Below are positions 54,489 to 63,430 of a DNA stretch of 64,000 nt, piece by piece. Origin of the DNA: Acidobacteriota bacterium (GTDB lineage Bacteria > Acidobacteriota > Terriglobia > Bryobacterales > Bryobacteraceae). Each line of letters opens with the position of its first letter. Position 1 is the first letter of the stretch. A program made the translations under genes and the position numbers. Under the pieces are notes generated by a model. It had not been told where the DNA came from. It did no database searches and saw only the letters and a list, made by a program, of their open reading frames with translations. The stretch lies in NCBI GenBank assembly GCA_014584705.1, contig JACTMJ010000014.1, forward strand, positions 62,001 to 126,000, read 5' to 3'.

Positions 54489-56051
54489 CTAGTGCCCTGC
54501 GTCGACGATTTCGTGGGCAGGCACCGTGACCGGCAGGAGTGTCACTTCCCGGTGGTACACATCGCGGAAAATCGGCAGGGTTACTCCGATCGCCCACAGC
54601 TCAAGGTCGAGCGGCCGCTTATGTCGCAATTCCATCGTCACCGTTCCGCCATCGTACCGGCATAACAGCTTCGAAATCCGCTCTTCCTCGCTTCGCCCGC
54701 AGGCATCCGCAATTCGAATGAGAGGGATCAGAAGGAGCACCGCTTTTCTATCCGCTTCAGAAAGCGAGGTAAACTCCGCGTGCGAGTTCACCGGCATTGA
54801 TTTCCGGTGATAGCGGCACAACACCGCGATTAGCCGCTGCTCATTTTCCGTGAACGAGGGCAGTTCCACTCCGGAGACAATGTAGTGCGAGTGCTTATGG
54901 TGCTTCGTGGCGCTGATGTGGTGGCCCACGTTGCGCAGATAGGCCGCCGCCTCCAGAATGCGGCCGAACCGCGGGGGCAGAACGTGCAGTTGCTCCAGGC
55001 CAACATAGAGGTCGAGCGCGAATCGAGCCGTGCGCCGGGCGCGGTTGAGATCCACGCCAAACTTTTGAGCCACGCCCTCCACAACCCCCCGTTGCTCCTC
55101 GGTCAGGGTCAGCCTCGCGATTCCCACACCGCGCGCGTCGAGATCGAGGATGATTCCATCCCGTACACCCGCGCTCGAATACACCAGCTGATCCACGCCG
55201 AAGCGGGTTAGCGCGCGAGCGAGAAGCGCCACCCCGGGAACGATGATCTCCGCCCTGCGGGGTCCGATTCCGGTAATCTTTCGCCGTTCCCCGAGCGAGA
55301 GAGGGGCCAGGCGGCGATAGAGCAGTTCCAAATCTTCCCGATTCACCCTCGCGCCCGCCGCAGCGTCCCGATTCTCGCGCGGAATCGCCTTGATCGCGCA
55401 AACCGCGGCGGAAGCCGAGGCGGAGGTCCCGATCGCAAGATCAATATCGCCCGAACCGAACTCGGTCACGGCCTCACCGATCTTGTCGTCGATGTATTGC
55501 TCAAGTTGGAGCAGTTCAAGCGGGGTTGCGGGATCCGAATGAATAAAGTTTTGCCAGAGCCGAACTGCGCCGAGCGGCTTCGAGTACGCGCCGTGCAGCG
55601 CGCCGTCCTGGTTCAGGATGAACTCCGCGCTGCCTCCGCCAATGTCGATCAGCAGTTGCCGCCCGCGCGTGAAGGCCGGTTCCGCAACCACACCATGGTG
55701 GATCAGCCGCGCTTCCTCTTGCCCGGAAATGATCTCCACTTCCGTTCCCAGGGCAGCCTTGGCCCGGCGCAGAAACTCCTGCTGGTTGCGCGCGTCCCGC
55801 ACCGCGCTGGTTGCCACGGCGCGCATCCCGGCCACTTCCAGTGGTGCGATGGCCTTCCGCATCCGTTCGAGGACGCTCATGACGAGTTCCAGCGTCTCCG
55901 CGTTTACCTCACCGTTGGCAAATACGCTCTCCCCTATCCGGGTCACCTGGCGGTCTTCCGCCAATTGCCGCAACTCGCCGTGGGCATTGACCTCGGCGGC
56001 CATCATCCGTACCGAGTTACTCCCAATATCAATCGCGGCGTATCGAGGCAT
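54489..56051 (-). CDS. ppx: Exopolyphosphatase/guanosine pentaphosphatase (Ppx/GppA) with C-terminal HD-like domain
   Basis: 520 residues. MPRYAAIDIGSNSVRMM, RAVATSAVRDARNQQEFL, INGQEEARLIHHGVV-like ISGQEEARLI and LLIDIGGGSAEFIL are the ASKHA phosphate loops of Ppx/GppA. The C-terminal half is HD-like (YLRNVGHHISATKHHKHSHYIV, RLIAVLCRYHRKSMP). The enzyme shortens polyphosphate or removes the gamma phosphate of pppGpp. Length matches E. coli Ppx/GppA. Confidence 0.93.
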   Translation of the reverse strand: MPRYAAIDIGSNSVRMMAAEVNAHGELRQLAEDRQVTRIGESVFANGEVNAETLELVMSVLERMRKAIAPLEVAGMRAVATSAVRDARNQQEFLRRAKAALGTEVEIISGQEEARLIHHGVVAEPAFTRGRQLLIDIGGGSAEFILNQDGALHGAYSKPLGAVRLWQNFIHSDPATPLELLQLEQYIDDKIGEAVTEFGSGDIDLAIGTSASASAAVCAIKAIPRENRDAAAGARVNREDLELLYRRLAPLSLGERRKITGIGPRRAEIIVPGVALLARALTRFGVDQLVYSSAGVRDGIILDLDARGVGIARLTLTEEQRGVVEGVAQKFGVDLNRARRTARFALDLYVGLEQLHVLPPRFGRILEAAAYLRNVGHHISATKHHKHSHYIVSGVELPSFTENEQRLIAVLCRYHRKSMPVNSHAEFTSLSEADRKAVLLLIPLIRIADACGRSEEERISKLLCRYDGGTVTMELRHKRPLDLELWAIGVTLPIFRDVYHREVTLLPVTVPAHEIVDAGH

Positions 56052-56342
56052 GTCACTACGTACGATACCGTCAAATCTTTGGAAAACGACAGGGGAAAGG
56101 GAGGAAATCGTCGTATTGGACGAGCCGGTGAGCGGGGATCAGGGATGCATGGAATCGCCCCAGTACGGGAGCGAAAAAGTGTGGCGATAAAAATCAACGC
56201 GACGTTACCCTTTTCGTGGTAAAAATTGTAAAGTTGTTGGAGATTAATCATATCCTGATGATTTCTTCGTGATCGAAGATTCGTTATCCGATTGGCTTAG
56301 CTATCGACGCCGCCCATCTTGCGTCGTCAAGAATTGAGGTCC
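56052..56342. other. Divergent intergenic region, about 290 bases, AT-rich
   Basis: The most AT-rich stretch in the window (about 56175-56300), between ppx and the glycan operon. It likely contains the operon promoter, but no consensus pair stands out; TTGTTGGAG and CATATCCTGATG are weak candidates. No gene. Confidence 0.5.
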
Positions 56343-57488
56343 ATGGTTGCTCAAACGCCCCGCCAGGTGGGGCCGCTCTCCATCCCGATGTTCGACCTCA
56401 GCGGCGCCCTCACGGAGGCCGCGAACGATATTCGTCGGAATCTTGACGAAATGCACCAGAATGGCCAGTACATTCTGGGACCTCAGACCAAGGCGTTCGA
56501 AAGCGAGTTTGCGCAAGCGATGGGCGGACGCGACGCCGTCGGTGTGGGGAGCGGGACCGTCGCGTTGGAACTCTGCCTCCGGGACGCTGGCGTCGGTCGC
56601 TGGGGTTCCGGCAATTCAGAGGACGAGGTCATCATCCCCTCCATGACCTCGCTCTTTACGGCGCAGGCGGTTCTCGCGACGGGCGCGGGTATCCGCGTTG
56701 CGGATGTATGCCCGAAAAGCCTCTTGCTCACGGCCGAATCGATCGAGCGTGCCCTCACCCCCGCAACCCGCGCTGTCATCGCCGTCCATCTTTACGGCCA
56801 GCCTTGCGACCTTCCGGCGATCTCCTCGCTTTGTGAACAACGCGGCATTGCTCTGATTCAGGATGCCTGCCAGGCGCACGGCGCATTTTGCAAGGGAAAG
56901 CCACTTTCGGCCTACTCCGCCTACTGCGCCTATAGCTTTTACCCCACAAAGAACCTCGGCTGCCTGGGAGACGGTGGCGCCATAGTCACGGCCGATCCCG
57001 AAACCGCCCACCGCCTTCGCCAATTGCGCGACGGCGGCCGCCGGGGCGACCAACTCTGTCGCGGGCCGGGTGTCAACTCACGCCTCGATGAAATTCAGGC
57101 CTGTTACCTCCGCGCATTTCTGCTGCACCTGGAAGGCTGGAACCGTCACCGTCGCGAGTTGGCCGCGACCTACGCGGACGCTCTTCGTCACCTCCGCTTC
57201 CTGCAGCTGGTCGAATGGGACTTCGATTCCGTGCATCATCTCTGTGTCGCGCGCTCGAGTCGACGGGATTCCATCCGCGAGTTTCTGGCGGAGCTTGGCA
57301 TCCAGACTGCCATTCACTACCCCGTTGCAATTCAGGATCAGCCCGGCTTGATCCCGTACGCCTCCTGGGCAGCTGAGCCCATCCATGGCGCGCAGGCCGC
57401 CCGGGAGATTTTTTCGCTTCCGCTGGGTCCCCATCTTTCACAGGAGCAGGTGCTCACGGTGTCTCAACGAATCGCGGAGTTCGCATGA
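56343..57488 (+). CDS. DegT/DnrJ/EryC1/StrS sugar aminotransferase
   Basis: 381 residues from ATG 56343 (GAGGT close upstream). IPMFDLSGALTEAANDIRRN, NGQYILGPQTKAFESEFAQ, VGVGSGTVALELCLRDAG, IQDACQAHGAFCKGK and CAYSFYPTKNLGCLGDGGA with the PLP Lys mark a nucleotide-sugar aminotransferase of the DesV/QdtB type, which adds an amino group to a 3- or 4-keto sugar. It is the first gene of the second surface-glycan operon and ends in an ATGA overlap with the epimerase gene. Confidence 0.92.
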   Translation: MVAQTPRQVGPLSIPMFDLSGALTEAANDIRRNLDEMHQNGQYILGPQTKAFESEFAQAMGGRDAVGVGSGTVALELCLRDAGVGRWGSGNSEDEVIIPSMTSLFTAQAVLATGAGIRVADVCPKSLLLTAESIERALTPATRAVIAVHLYGQPCDLPAISSLCEQRGIALIQDACQAHGAFCKGKPLSAYSAYCAYSFYPTKNLGCLGDGGAIVTADPETAHRLRQLRDGGRRGDQLCRGPGVNSRLDEIQACYLRAFLLHLEGWNRHRRELAATYADALRHLRFLQLVEWDFDSVHHLCVARSSRRDSIREFLAELGIQTAIHYPVAIQDQPGLIPYASWAAEPIHGAQAAREIFSLPLGPHLSQEQVLTVSQRIAEFA

Positions 57489-58543
57489 TCCAACCCCGGC
57501 ACACTCCCTTCGAAGCGTATCGCGGGCGTCGCGCCGTCGTGACGGGCGGGCTTGGTTTCATTGGGTCAAACCTGTCGCTCGCCTTGCGGGCTCACGGAGC
57601 CCAGGTCGTGGTGATCGACAGCCTTGTTCACGGATGCGGCGGATCTCCGGCCAATCTGAAGGAGTTCGCCCCGGAAATCCACGTGGAATTGGCGGATATC
57701 GCGGACTCGGATCGAGTGCCGGAACACCTTCTCGGCGCGGACGTCATTTTCAACCTTGCCTCGGAGATATCGCACTCCGCGGATCCGGCGGACGCCTCCC
57801 GAGACCTTGAGTTGAACGTTTGCTCACAGTTAGCCTTTCTCCGTCTTTGTGCCCAGCACGCTCCCCGCAGGCGAGTTGTTTACACCAGCACGAGGCAGGT
57901 ATACGGCCCGCCACGCTACCTTCCTGTCGACGAACGTCACCCCGTCGAGCCCGTTGACTTCAACGGAGTTCACAAGCACGCTGCCGCCCAGTATCACCTT
58001 CTCATGACCCGTTTGGGCAGCATCGATGCGGTTATCCTCAATCTCACCAATGTCTATGGTCCGCGCATGGCGCTCGGCGTTCCAGGTCAGGGCTTTCTGG
58101 CCCATTTCCTGGCCCATGCCCTGAAGGGCCACTCCCTGCGCGTCTTCGGCGACGGAAGACAGACTCGCGACCCTCTCTTTGTCGAAGACGCCGTGGACGC
58201 CATTCTCCTCGCCGGTCTGGCATCGCTGAGCGAGCATCGCCTCTTTAACATCGGCAATCCGGAAGCCTGGAGCCTGGGGCAGATAGCGGAACTTGTGAGT
58301 GAGGCGGCCCACTTGCCGCCGCCTCGGCTTTGCCCCTTCCCCGAGAACCGGCGGATCATCGACATCGGATCCTACTCCACCGATACCCGGCTCGCCCACT
58401 CCGTGCTCGGCTGGCAGGCAGCCACGCGGCTCCCCGAGGGCATTCGCCGCACACTCCAGTTCTACGGCCGGCAAACGTTCGGCGAAGTGTCACCGAAGGC
58501 CAGCCGGTACGCGGCAGTGGGCGCTCACGACCAATCGGCATGA
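57485..58543 (+). CDS. NAD-dependent sugar epimerase/dehydratase
   Basis: 352 residues, extended SDR. VVTGGLGFIGSNLSLALRAHG is the NAD motif, STRQVYGPPRYLPVDE the Ser/Thr segment, and NGVHKHAAAQYHLL the active-site Lys region, followed by LNLTNVYGPRM and DPLFVEDAVDAILLAG. The YxxxK Tyr is Asn here, as I recall for a subset of related epimerases with an NGxNK pattern, so the mechanism may be altered. It acts on a nucleotide sugar for the glycan. Overlaps its neighbours by four bases at each end. Confidence 0.88.
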   Translation: MIQPRHTPFEAYRGRRAVVTGGLGFIGSNLSLALRAHGAQVVVIDSLVHGCGGSPANLKEFAPEIHVELADIADSDRVPEHLLGADVIFNLASEISHSADPADASRDLELNVCSQLAFLRLCAQHAPRRRVVYTSTRQVYGPPRYLPVDERHPVEPVDFNGVHKHAAAQYHLLMTRLGSIDAVILNLTNVYGPRMALGVPGQGFLAHFLAHALKGHSLRVFGDGRQTRDPLFVEDAVDAILLAGLASLSEHRLFNIGNPEAWSLGQIAELVSEAAHLPPPRLCPFPENRRIIDIGSYSTDTRLAHSVLGWQAATRLPEGIRRTLQFYGRQTFGEVSPKASRYAAVGAHDQSA

Positions 58544-59295
58544 ATCCCGCGGAATTTGCCAACATCGCCGCCGCGGAAGAAAGCTTCTGGTGGTTTCAGG
58601 GAATGAACCGGATGCTCTGGGACTTCCTGGATCCCCACCACCCTTCCAGCGGAATCGCGCTTGAAGTGGGATGCGGCACCGGCGGCATCAGCGCGCTCCT
58701 GCGCGACCGCTACCCGGAATCCGAAGTCGTCTCGATAGACCTTTCGCCGGAGGGACTGCGCTACGCTCGCGGTCACGGCCTCGACAGTCTCACTCAGGCG
58801 GACATGCGTCAGCTCCCCTTCCGTTCCGCCAGCGTCCAAACGCTACTGACTCTGGACGCCATTGTGCATCTTGAGCCCGGCGAAGAATCCGCCGCATTCG
58901 ACGAGTTTGCCCGCGTGCTGGCCACCGGCGGCCTTCTGCTGCTTCGTGCTTCCGCATTCCGTTGGCTGCGCAGCCGTCACTCGGCCTTCGTCCAGGAGCG
59001 CCAGCGCTTCCGCGCCGGAACTTTGCTGCCCGCACTCGAACGAAGCGGTTTCGAGATTCTGCGCCACACCTATGCAAACTCACTGCTCCTGCCGGTTTCT
59101 CTGTTCAAGTTTCGGATCTGGGAGCCTCTTTCCGGCGCTCAACCGGAAAGCGGATTGCAGCTCCTTCCGTCTCCGCTGAATGCCATCCTCAGGAGCGTCC
59201 TGATGGTGGAAGCGGCCTGGATTCGCCACGGCGGGCGATTCCCCGTGGGGCAATCCTTATGGGTGGTCGCCCGCAGGAAGGGCCTGCTCCAATGA
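58540..59295 (+). CDS. Class I SAM-dependent methyltransferase
   Basis: 251 residues. EESFWWFQGMNRMLWDFLD, ALEVGCGTGGISALLRDRYP (SAM loop), VVSIDLSPEGLRYAR, QADMRQLPFRSASVQTLLTLDAIVHLE and FARVLATGGLLLLRASAFRWLRS fit the Methyltransf_11 family often encoded with glycosyltransferases. It could methylate a sugar or quinone-like lipid carrier. Coupled by ATGA overlaps both upstream and downstream. Confidence 0.87.
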   Translation: MNPAEFANIAAAEESFWWFQGMNRMLWDFLDPHHPSSGIALEVGCGTGGISALLRDRYPESEVVSIDLSPEGLRYARGHGLDSLTQADMRQLPFRSASVQTLLTLDAIVHLEPGEESAAFDEFARVLATGGLLLLRASAFRWLRSRHSAFVQERQRFRAGTLLPALERSGFEILRHTYANSLLLPVSLFKFRIWEPLSGAQPESGLQLLPSPLNAILRSVLMVEAAWIRHGGRFPVGQSLWVVARRKGLLQ

Positions 59296-60584
59296 CCTCG
59301 CGCATCCTCGAGTTCCCGCTGACGCCCCGGCGACTGCTGCTCACTGCGGCACTCCTGGCCGCCGCCGCGTTCATACCATATTTGCCGTTTCTGCCCTTGC
59401 CTCCCATCTCGGATGACTATCTGCAGATCGGCCTGGGCCGCGAGTTCATCTCCGCCAGCGGCCTCTCGCGGCTTGCGGAGGATGCACTCTACCGCACGCG
59501 TGCCACGTCCCTTGTGCTTACGCGTCTGGTGGAAGCGGTCGCCGGCACCGACATTTTCTGTCACCGACTTGTCAGCGTCTTCCTGCATCTGTGCAACGGG
59601 TTGCTCATCTTTGCCTGCGGCGCTTGGCCCCGGCTTGGTTATCGGCGATCCTTTGTTGCCGCCATGGCCTTCCTGCTGATAGCAAGCCACCAGGAAGCGG
59701 TGATCTGGGTCGCCGCTGTCCACGAACTGCTGGTTTTCGGATTCCTGCTTCTCTGCCTGCTGGGTTGGGTGCAGTGGCTGCGTCTTCGCCGCGCCGGGTG
59801 GCTTGCTGTGACCGCCATTGCCTTCGTGCTGGCGCTTTACTCCAAGGAATCCGCCGCGGTGCTTCCCGCTCTGCTTGCCGGTCTCTGGCTTTGCGAGGGC
59901 TCGCGGCGACGCTTGGATCTCTCATTCATCGCTCTCGCCCTGGCGGCGACGCTTGCTTACACCTGGGCCGTCTTTGCCGCCAGCGAGCACCACCTGCATC
60001 TCCACGACGGCACATTCTCCCTGCACGCTCCGTTTGTCGCGAACCTCCTGCGCACCCTCTGGCGCATCAATTTGCCTTGGGGCATTGTCGCGCTCTCCTG
60101 TCTGGCCTGGAAACGCCAGTTCGCGCCTGCGGTGGCGGCTCTGGTATTTTCCGTGATCGCCCTCTTGCCGTACTCGTTCCTCACGTACATGCCGTTCGCC
60201 CCCAGCCGTCACACCTACCTGGCCACTCTGGGCCTGGCTATGACGCTGGCTTACGCTTGGGACACGATGTCGCGCGACGAGTCGCCGCGCCTGCGTCGCT
60301 TCGCCACCGTCGCCGCAGTGGCTTTCCTTCTCTGGAATCCCCTCTACTTATGGATTAAGAAGCTTCCGCAATATGAATGGCGCAGCGAGCCAACGGAAGC
60401 GTTCCTGCAGTTCGCACGTCGACATTCCCGGCCTGTGTTCGTGGGACCATCTCCTTATAGCGTGTGGGTCTATCGCTACACGGCAGACGTCGCACTGGGT
60501 TGGAAGCACTCGGATGTCGTATCCATCGCGGAGACGGAACCGCCGAAGGGGACGCCGGTTTTCACCTACGGCCTTGAACCATGA
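59292..60584 (+). CDS. Polytopic GT-C-like membrane glycosyltransferase
   Basis: 430 residues with about ten helices. An acidic loop PPISDDYLQIGL after the first helix resembles the catalytic Asp pair of GT-C (dolichyl-phosphate-sugar dependent) enzymes. Later AAVHELLVFGFLLLCLLGW and ALYSKESAAVLPALLAG, with the KES segment common to Tetratricopeptide-free DUF-type GT-C proteins, lie in membrane helices. It probably transfers sugars from polyprenyl phosphate in the periplasm; donor and acceptor are unknown. ATGA overlaps on both sides. Confidence 0.75.
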   Translation: MTSRILEFPLTPRRLLLTAALLAAAAFIPYLPFLPLPPISDDYLQIGLGREFISASGLSRLAEDALYRTRATSLVLTRLVEAVAGTDIFCHRLVSVFLHLCNGLLIFACGAWPRLGYRRSFVAAMAFLLIASHQEAVIWVAAVHELLVFGFLLLCLLGWVQWLRLRRAGWLAVTAIAFVLALYSKESAAVLPALLAGLWLCEGSRRRLDLSFIALALAATLAYTWAVFAASEHHLHLHDGTFSLHAPFVANLLRTLWRINLPWGIVALSCLAWKRQFAPAVAALVFSVIALLPYSFLTYMPFAPSRHTYLATLGLAMTLAYAWDTMSRDESPRLRRFATVAAVAFLLWNPLYLWIKKLPQYEWRSEPTEAFLQFARRHSRPVFVGPSPYSVWVYRYTADVALGWKHSDVVSIAETEPPKGTPVFTYGLEP

Positions 60585-61354
60585 CACCGTTACCCCCGCC
60601 GAGCCGCTTCCCATTCTCTTTGAGCGTCTTCTTCCCCGCCTATAACGATGCGGATACGATTGCCACGCTCGTCGAGGCGGCCTTCCAGGTTTGCGGCGAA
60701 TGCGTGGATGAGTTTGAGGTGATTGTCGTCAATGACGGCAGCCAGGACGCCACCGCGGACGTGCTTGACGCCTGCCGCCGCAAATGGGGAGAACGCCTTC
60801 GCGTGGTGACGCACCCCGTGAATCGCGGTTACGGTGGCGCGCTGCAATCCGGCATTGCCGCTGCCACGAAGGAGTATGTCTTTTATACGGACGGCGACGG
60901 CCAGTACGAGGTCGCGGAACTTGCCCTCCTGCTCAAAGCCGCGGAGCAAGGGGCCGTCTGGGTGAATGGTTACAAGAAGCGGCGCTCCGATCCCTGGAGT
61001 CGAATCGTCCTCGGCGCTGCCTATCGCGAGTGTGCCCGCCTGCTCTTCGCCCTGCGGCTCAAGGATATTGATTGCGACTTTCGACTGATCCGCCGCGATG
61101 CCGCCCAGGCGGTCGCCTTGCGCTCCGTGAGCGGCACGATCTGCGTCGAACTCGTCTGGGGCCTGGAGCGGATGGGGCACCGCGCCATCGAACTGGGAGT
61201 CACCCACAAGCCGCGCCTGCACGGACAATCCCAGTTCTTCCGCCTCGCCCCGTTATGGAAGACCGTGCGCGAACTCACCGGGCTGCTGCGGCTGCGGCTC
61301 AGCGGCGCACCGGTTCCGGGCGCACGGCGGCATCATCCCGCGCCGCCTGCCTGA
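60581..61354 (+). CDS. Family 2 glycosyltransferase (polyprenyl-phosphate mannosyl/glucosyltransferase type)
   Basis: 257 residues. FSLSVFFPAYNDADTIATLVEAA, FEVIVVNDGSQDATADVL, NRGYGGALQSGIAAATKEYVFYTDGDGQYEV (DxD-type metal site) and a late VNGYKKRRSDP are characteristic of polyprenol-phosphate-sugar synthases. It would make the lipid-linked sugar donor used by the neighbouring GT-C protein. Its 3' end overlaps the convergent GT-C gene by 56 bases. Confidence 0.92.
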   Translation: MTPLPPPSRFPFSLSVFFPAYNDADTIATLVEAAFQVCGECVDEFEVIVVNDGSQDATADVLDACRRKWGERLRVVTHPVNRGYGGALQSGIAAATKEYVFYTDGDGQYEVAELALLLKAAEQGAVWVNGYKKRRSDPWSRIVLGAAYRECARLLFALRLKDIDCDFRLIRRDAAQAVALRSVSGTICVELVWGLERMGHRAIELGVTHKPRLHGQSQFFRLAPLWKTVRELTGLLRLRLSGAPVPGARRHHPAPPA

Positions 61355-62666
61355 CGCCGCTCCGCTCCACCACCCACACTCGCTTCGTGGCATCCGGCAC
61401 GTACTCTGGCGTTCCGCTCGGGCTCCAATGCCGGGTGGGCTCCACGACCCATATCTCTGCCTGCGGGAAGTACCAGGCCAAGTGACGCCAAGTCACGAGG
61501 GAGTCCCGCACGACAATTGTCAGCGGACCGCCGCGCTGCGCCGTGCGCAGGGTGTCCACGGCTTCCGAGACGGCACGATTCACCCGCCGAATGACGTCGT
61601 AGCTCGTGGCCCGGGCTGCCCCCCGCAAAGGGTTCAGAAACAGCACCGTTCCCAACACGCACGCCGCAGCCAGCGCGAATACCCCTTTACTGCCGCGGAA
61701 TTCCGCCAGGGTCAGGCCACCCAGCCAGCAGACCCCGGTCAAGGTGGCCAACGTATGGCAGGGGTCGGCCGCGTGCCCAAAGATTTGAAAGGCGATTCCG
61801 GGCAGAAGCCACACCGCCAGGAAGGCAATTCGCCCCTTCAAGTGGGGACGCGCCAGCAGCAACGCCCAGCACCACGGCAGAAACGCCATCAGGTGCATGG
61901 CCCCAACGAACTCCGCCGTCTTGAACACCGCTTTCATCGGGTGCACCGCCGTCCTCGTGGCTACGATGTTCTCCGCATTGGCATAGTTCCGCATGAGTTC
62001 GAGGTAGGCCGTCAGCCCCCCCGATTCCGACAGCAGCACCCATCCCCAGCAGACTACCGGCACCGCCCCTGCCACCAGCGCCACCAGAAAGGCTTGTCCG
62101 CGCGACCTTCGCTTCCAAACCGCGTAGAGCAGCAACGGTGCCAGCATCAAGGATTCCACCGGCCGAAAGCCCGCCATGGTACCGAGAAAACACGCCGCGC
62201 CGGCCATCCACCCCCAATGCGCACCCGCTCGCGCGGCCCGCAAACACAGCCATGCCGTTCCCGCGCTGGCCACGGCGTTGAAGGCACGTCCCTGATTGGT
62301 GAGCGAGTTGAACCAGAACACCGGGGTAAAGCAAAACAGAAGCGCCGCCATCCAACCCGCGCGCGCGTTGCCCCACTCCTCGCCGAGCTTGATCAGCAGC
62401 CATCCCGCCAGCGCCCCGGCCAGGATGCCGCTAAGGAGAAACGTCGTCTCCGGTGTGAAGCCTAAAGCATGAATCGCTTTGCAAAACCCAACATAGAGCG
62501 GATAGCCCGGCGGCTGCGGATAGTGCCGCCGCGGGTCAAAATCCCCGAGCGAATACGCCATGTTCACGGAGTCGAAATAGAAGAGATACTTGGGGACCAA
62601 TGGCCAGCGCGTGATGGCCAGCAGTGCCGCCAGCCCGCTGAAGATCGCAACGTCTTTCCTTCCCAT
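61299..62666 (-). CDS. Polytopic GT-C-like membrane protein
   Basis: 455 residues with about ten helices. After the first helix an acidic region FYFDSVNMAYSLGDFDPRRHYPQPPGYPLYV resembles DUF2723/GT-C glycosyltransferases, and PVFWFNSLTNQGRAFN follows in a later loop. A soluble C-terminal domain of about 110 residues (TIVVRDSLVTWRHLAWYFPQ) ends in a basic tail. It likely adds sugar from a polyprenyl donor. It is convergent with the GT2 gene, overlapping it by 56 bases, and divergent from the RIP-like gene. Confidence 0.78.
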   Translation of the reverse strand: MGRKDVAIFSGLAALLAITRWPLVPKYLFYFDSVNMAYSLGDFDPRRHYPQPPGYPLYVGFCKAIHALGFTPETTFLLSGILAGALAGWLLIKLGEEWGNARAGWMAALLFCFTPVFWFNSLTNQGRAFNAVASAGTAWLCLRAARAGAHWGWMAGAACFLGTMAGFRPVESLMLAPLLLYAVWKRRSRGQAFLVALVAGAVPVVCWGWVLLSESGGLTAYLELMRNYANAENIVATRTAVHPMKAVFKTAEFVGAMHLMAFLPWCWALLLARPHLKGRIAFLAVWLLPGIAFQIFGHAADPCHTLATLTGVCWLGGLTLAEFRGSKGVFALAAACVLGTVLFLNPLRGAARATSYDVIRRVNRAVSEAVDTLRTAQRGGPLTIVVRDSLVTWRHLAWYFPQAEIWVVEPTRHWSPSGTPEYVPDATKRVWVVERSGVRQAARDDAAVRPEPVRR

Positions 62667-62775
62667 GAATTCGCAATTCTAGCCTGTCGCGAGACGATAA
62701 GGGAAACGCATCCTCCGTATGAGCTTCGGAATGCACCGATGAACCTTTCAACCCCGCACTCTCGCTCTTTATTAC

Positions 62776-63411
62776 ATGGGGATACCGGATCGTTCGACCC
62801 TCACCGTGGACCTGAATCCAGGCAGATATCAGGAAAGTATCAAGGCGTTCCGAAACCTGCTGGAGTCGACGGACGGCAACAGGATCCCGTTCTTCCGCAT
62901 CTCGGTTCGGACTCCGAAAGACGAGTATGTCGACGTGCAGATCCGAGCGTTGAATGCATACCTCGTGGGTTTCCGGGGGGAGGATCAGTGGTATTCCTTC
63001 GACGGAGAGACGGGCGGCTGGGGCGTCAGCTGCGGGACCGGCTCGAATTACAACGAGCTTGGACACGTCGGCCGCATCGGCTACGACGACTTGATTGCCA
63101 TCGGCGCTCTCGCCCGATTCCGAAGACGCCGGAACACGCTGGACAAGCGAATCATTGCGATCCTGATTGGCCTGCTTTCGGAAGGCGCACGCTTTGCCAC
63201 CGTCTCTACCTTCTTCACCGGCTTAACCAATGCCGTCGGCACCGAGCATTCTTCTTCTCTGATGTCGGCCTTCGGATCGTCGGCTATGGATTTCGAGTAT
63301 CTGAAAACCAACTACTTCACCAAATGGGAGAATCCGCCTTCCACCAACCTTGAGCCCGGCAAGGTCTATCATCACCAGCCGAGTGACCACCTGTTCCGGC
63401 ACCGAAGCTGA
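62776..63411 (+). CDS. Ribosome-inactivating-protein (RIP) domain protein, ricin A/Shiga toxin A-like
   Basis: 211 residues with no signal peptide. The RIP fold is readable: a helix KAFRNLLES and strand YVDVQIRALNAYLVGFRG (Tyr62, the first stacking Tyr), QWYSFDGE, GSNYNELGHVGRIG (Tyr92), ALARFRR, then the catalytic helix IGLLSEGARFATVS (Glu136, Arg139; LSEGARF matches the ISEAARF of ricin) and FTKWENPP (Trp184). Order and spacing fit the 28S/23S rRNA N-glycosidase family (PF00161). It is monocistronic, apparently divergent from a GT-C gene, and lacks a clear ribosome binding site. Activity and target are untested inference. Confidence 0.85.
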   Translation: MGIPDRSTLTVDLNPGRYQESIKAFRNLLESTDGNRIPFFRISVRTPKDEYVDVQIRALNAYLVGFRGEDQWYSFDGETGGWGVSCGTGSNYNELGHVGRIGYDDLIAIGALARFRRRRNTLDKRIIAILIGLLSEGARFATVSTFFTGLTNAVGTEHSSSLMSAFGSSAMDFEYLKTNYFTKWENPPSTNLEPGKVYHHQPSDHLFRHRS

Positions 63412-63430
63412 GCGATTCCCCGCACCAGGC

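Noticed and set aside
58330..58539. Upstream extension of the methyltransferase gene
   Set aside because: It would overlap the epimerase by over 200 bases and is Arg/His/Pro-rich; the ATGA overlap at 58540 fits the pattern of the whole operon.
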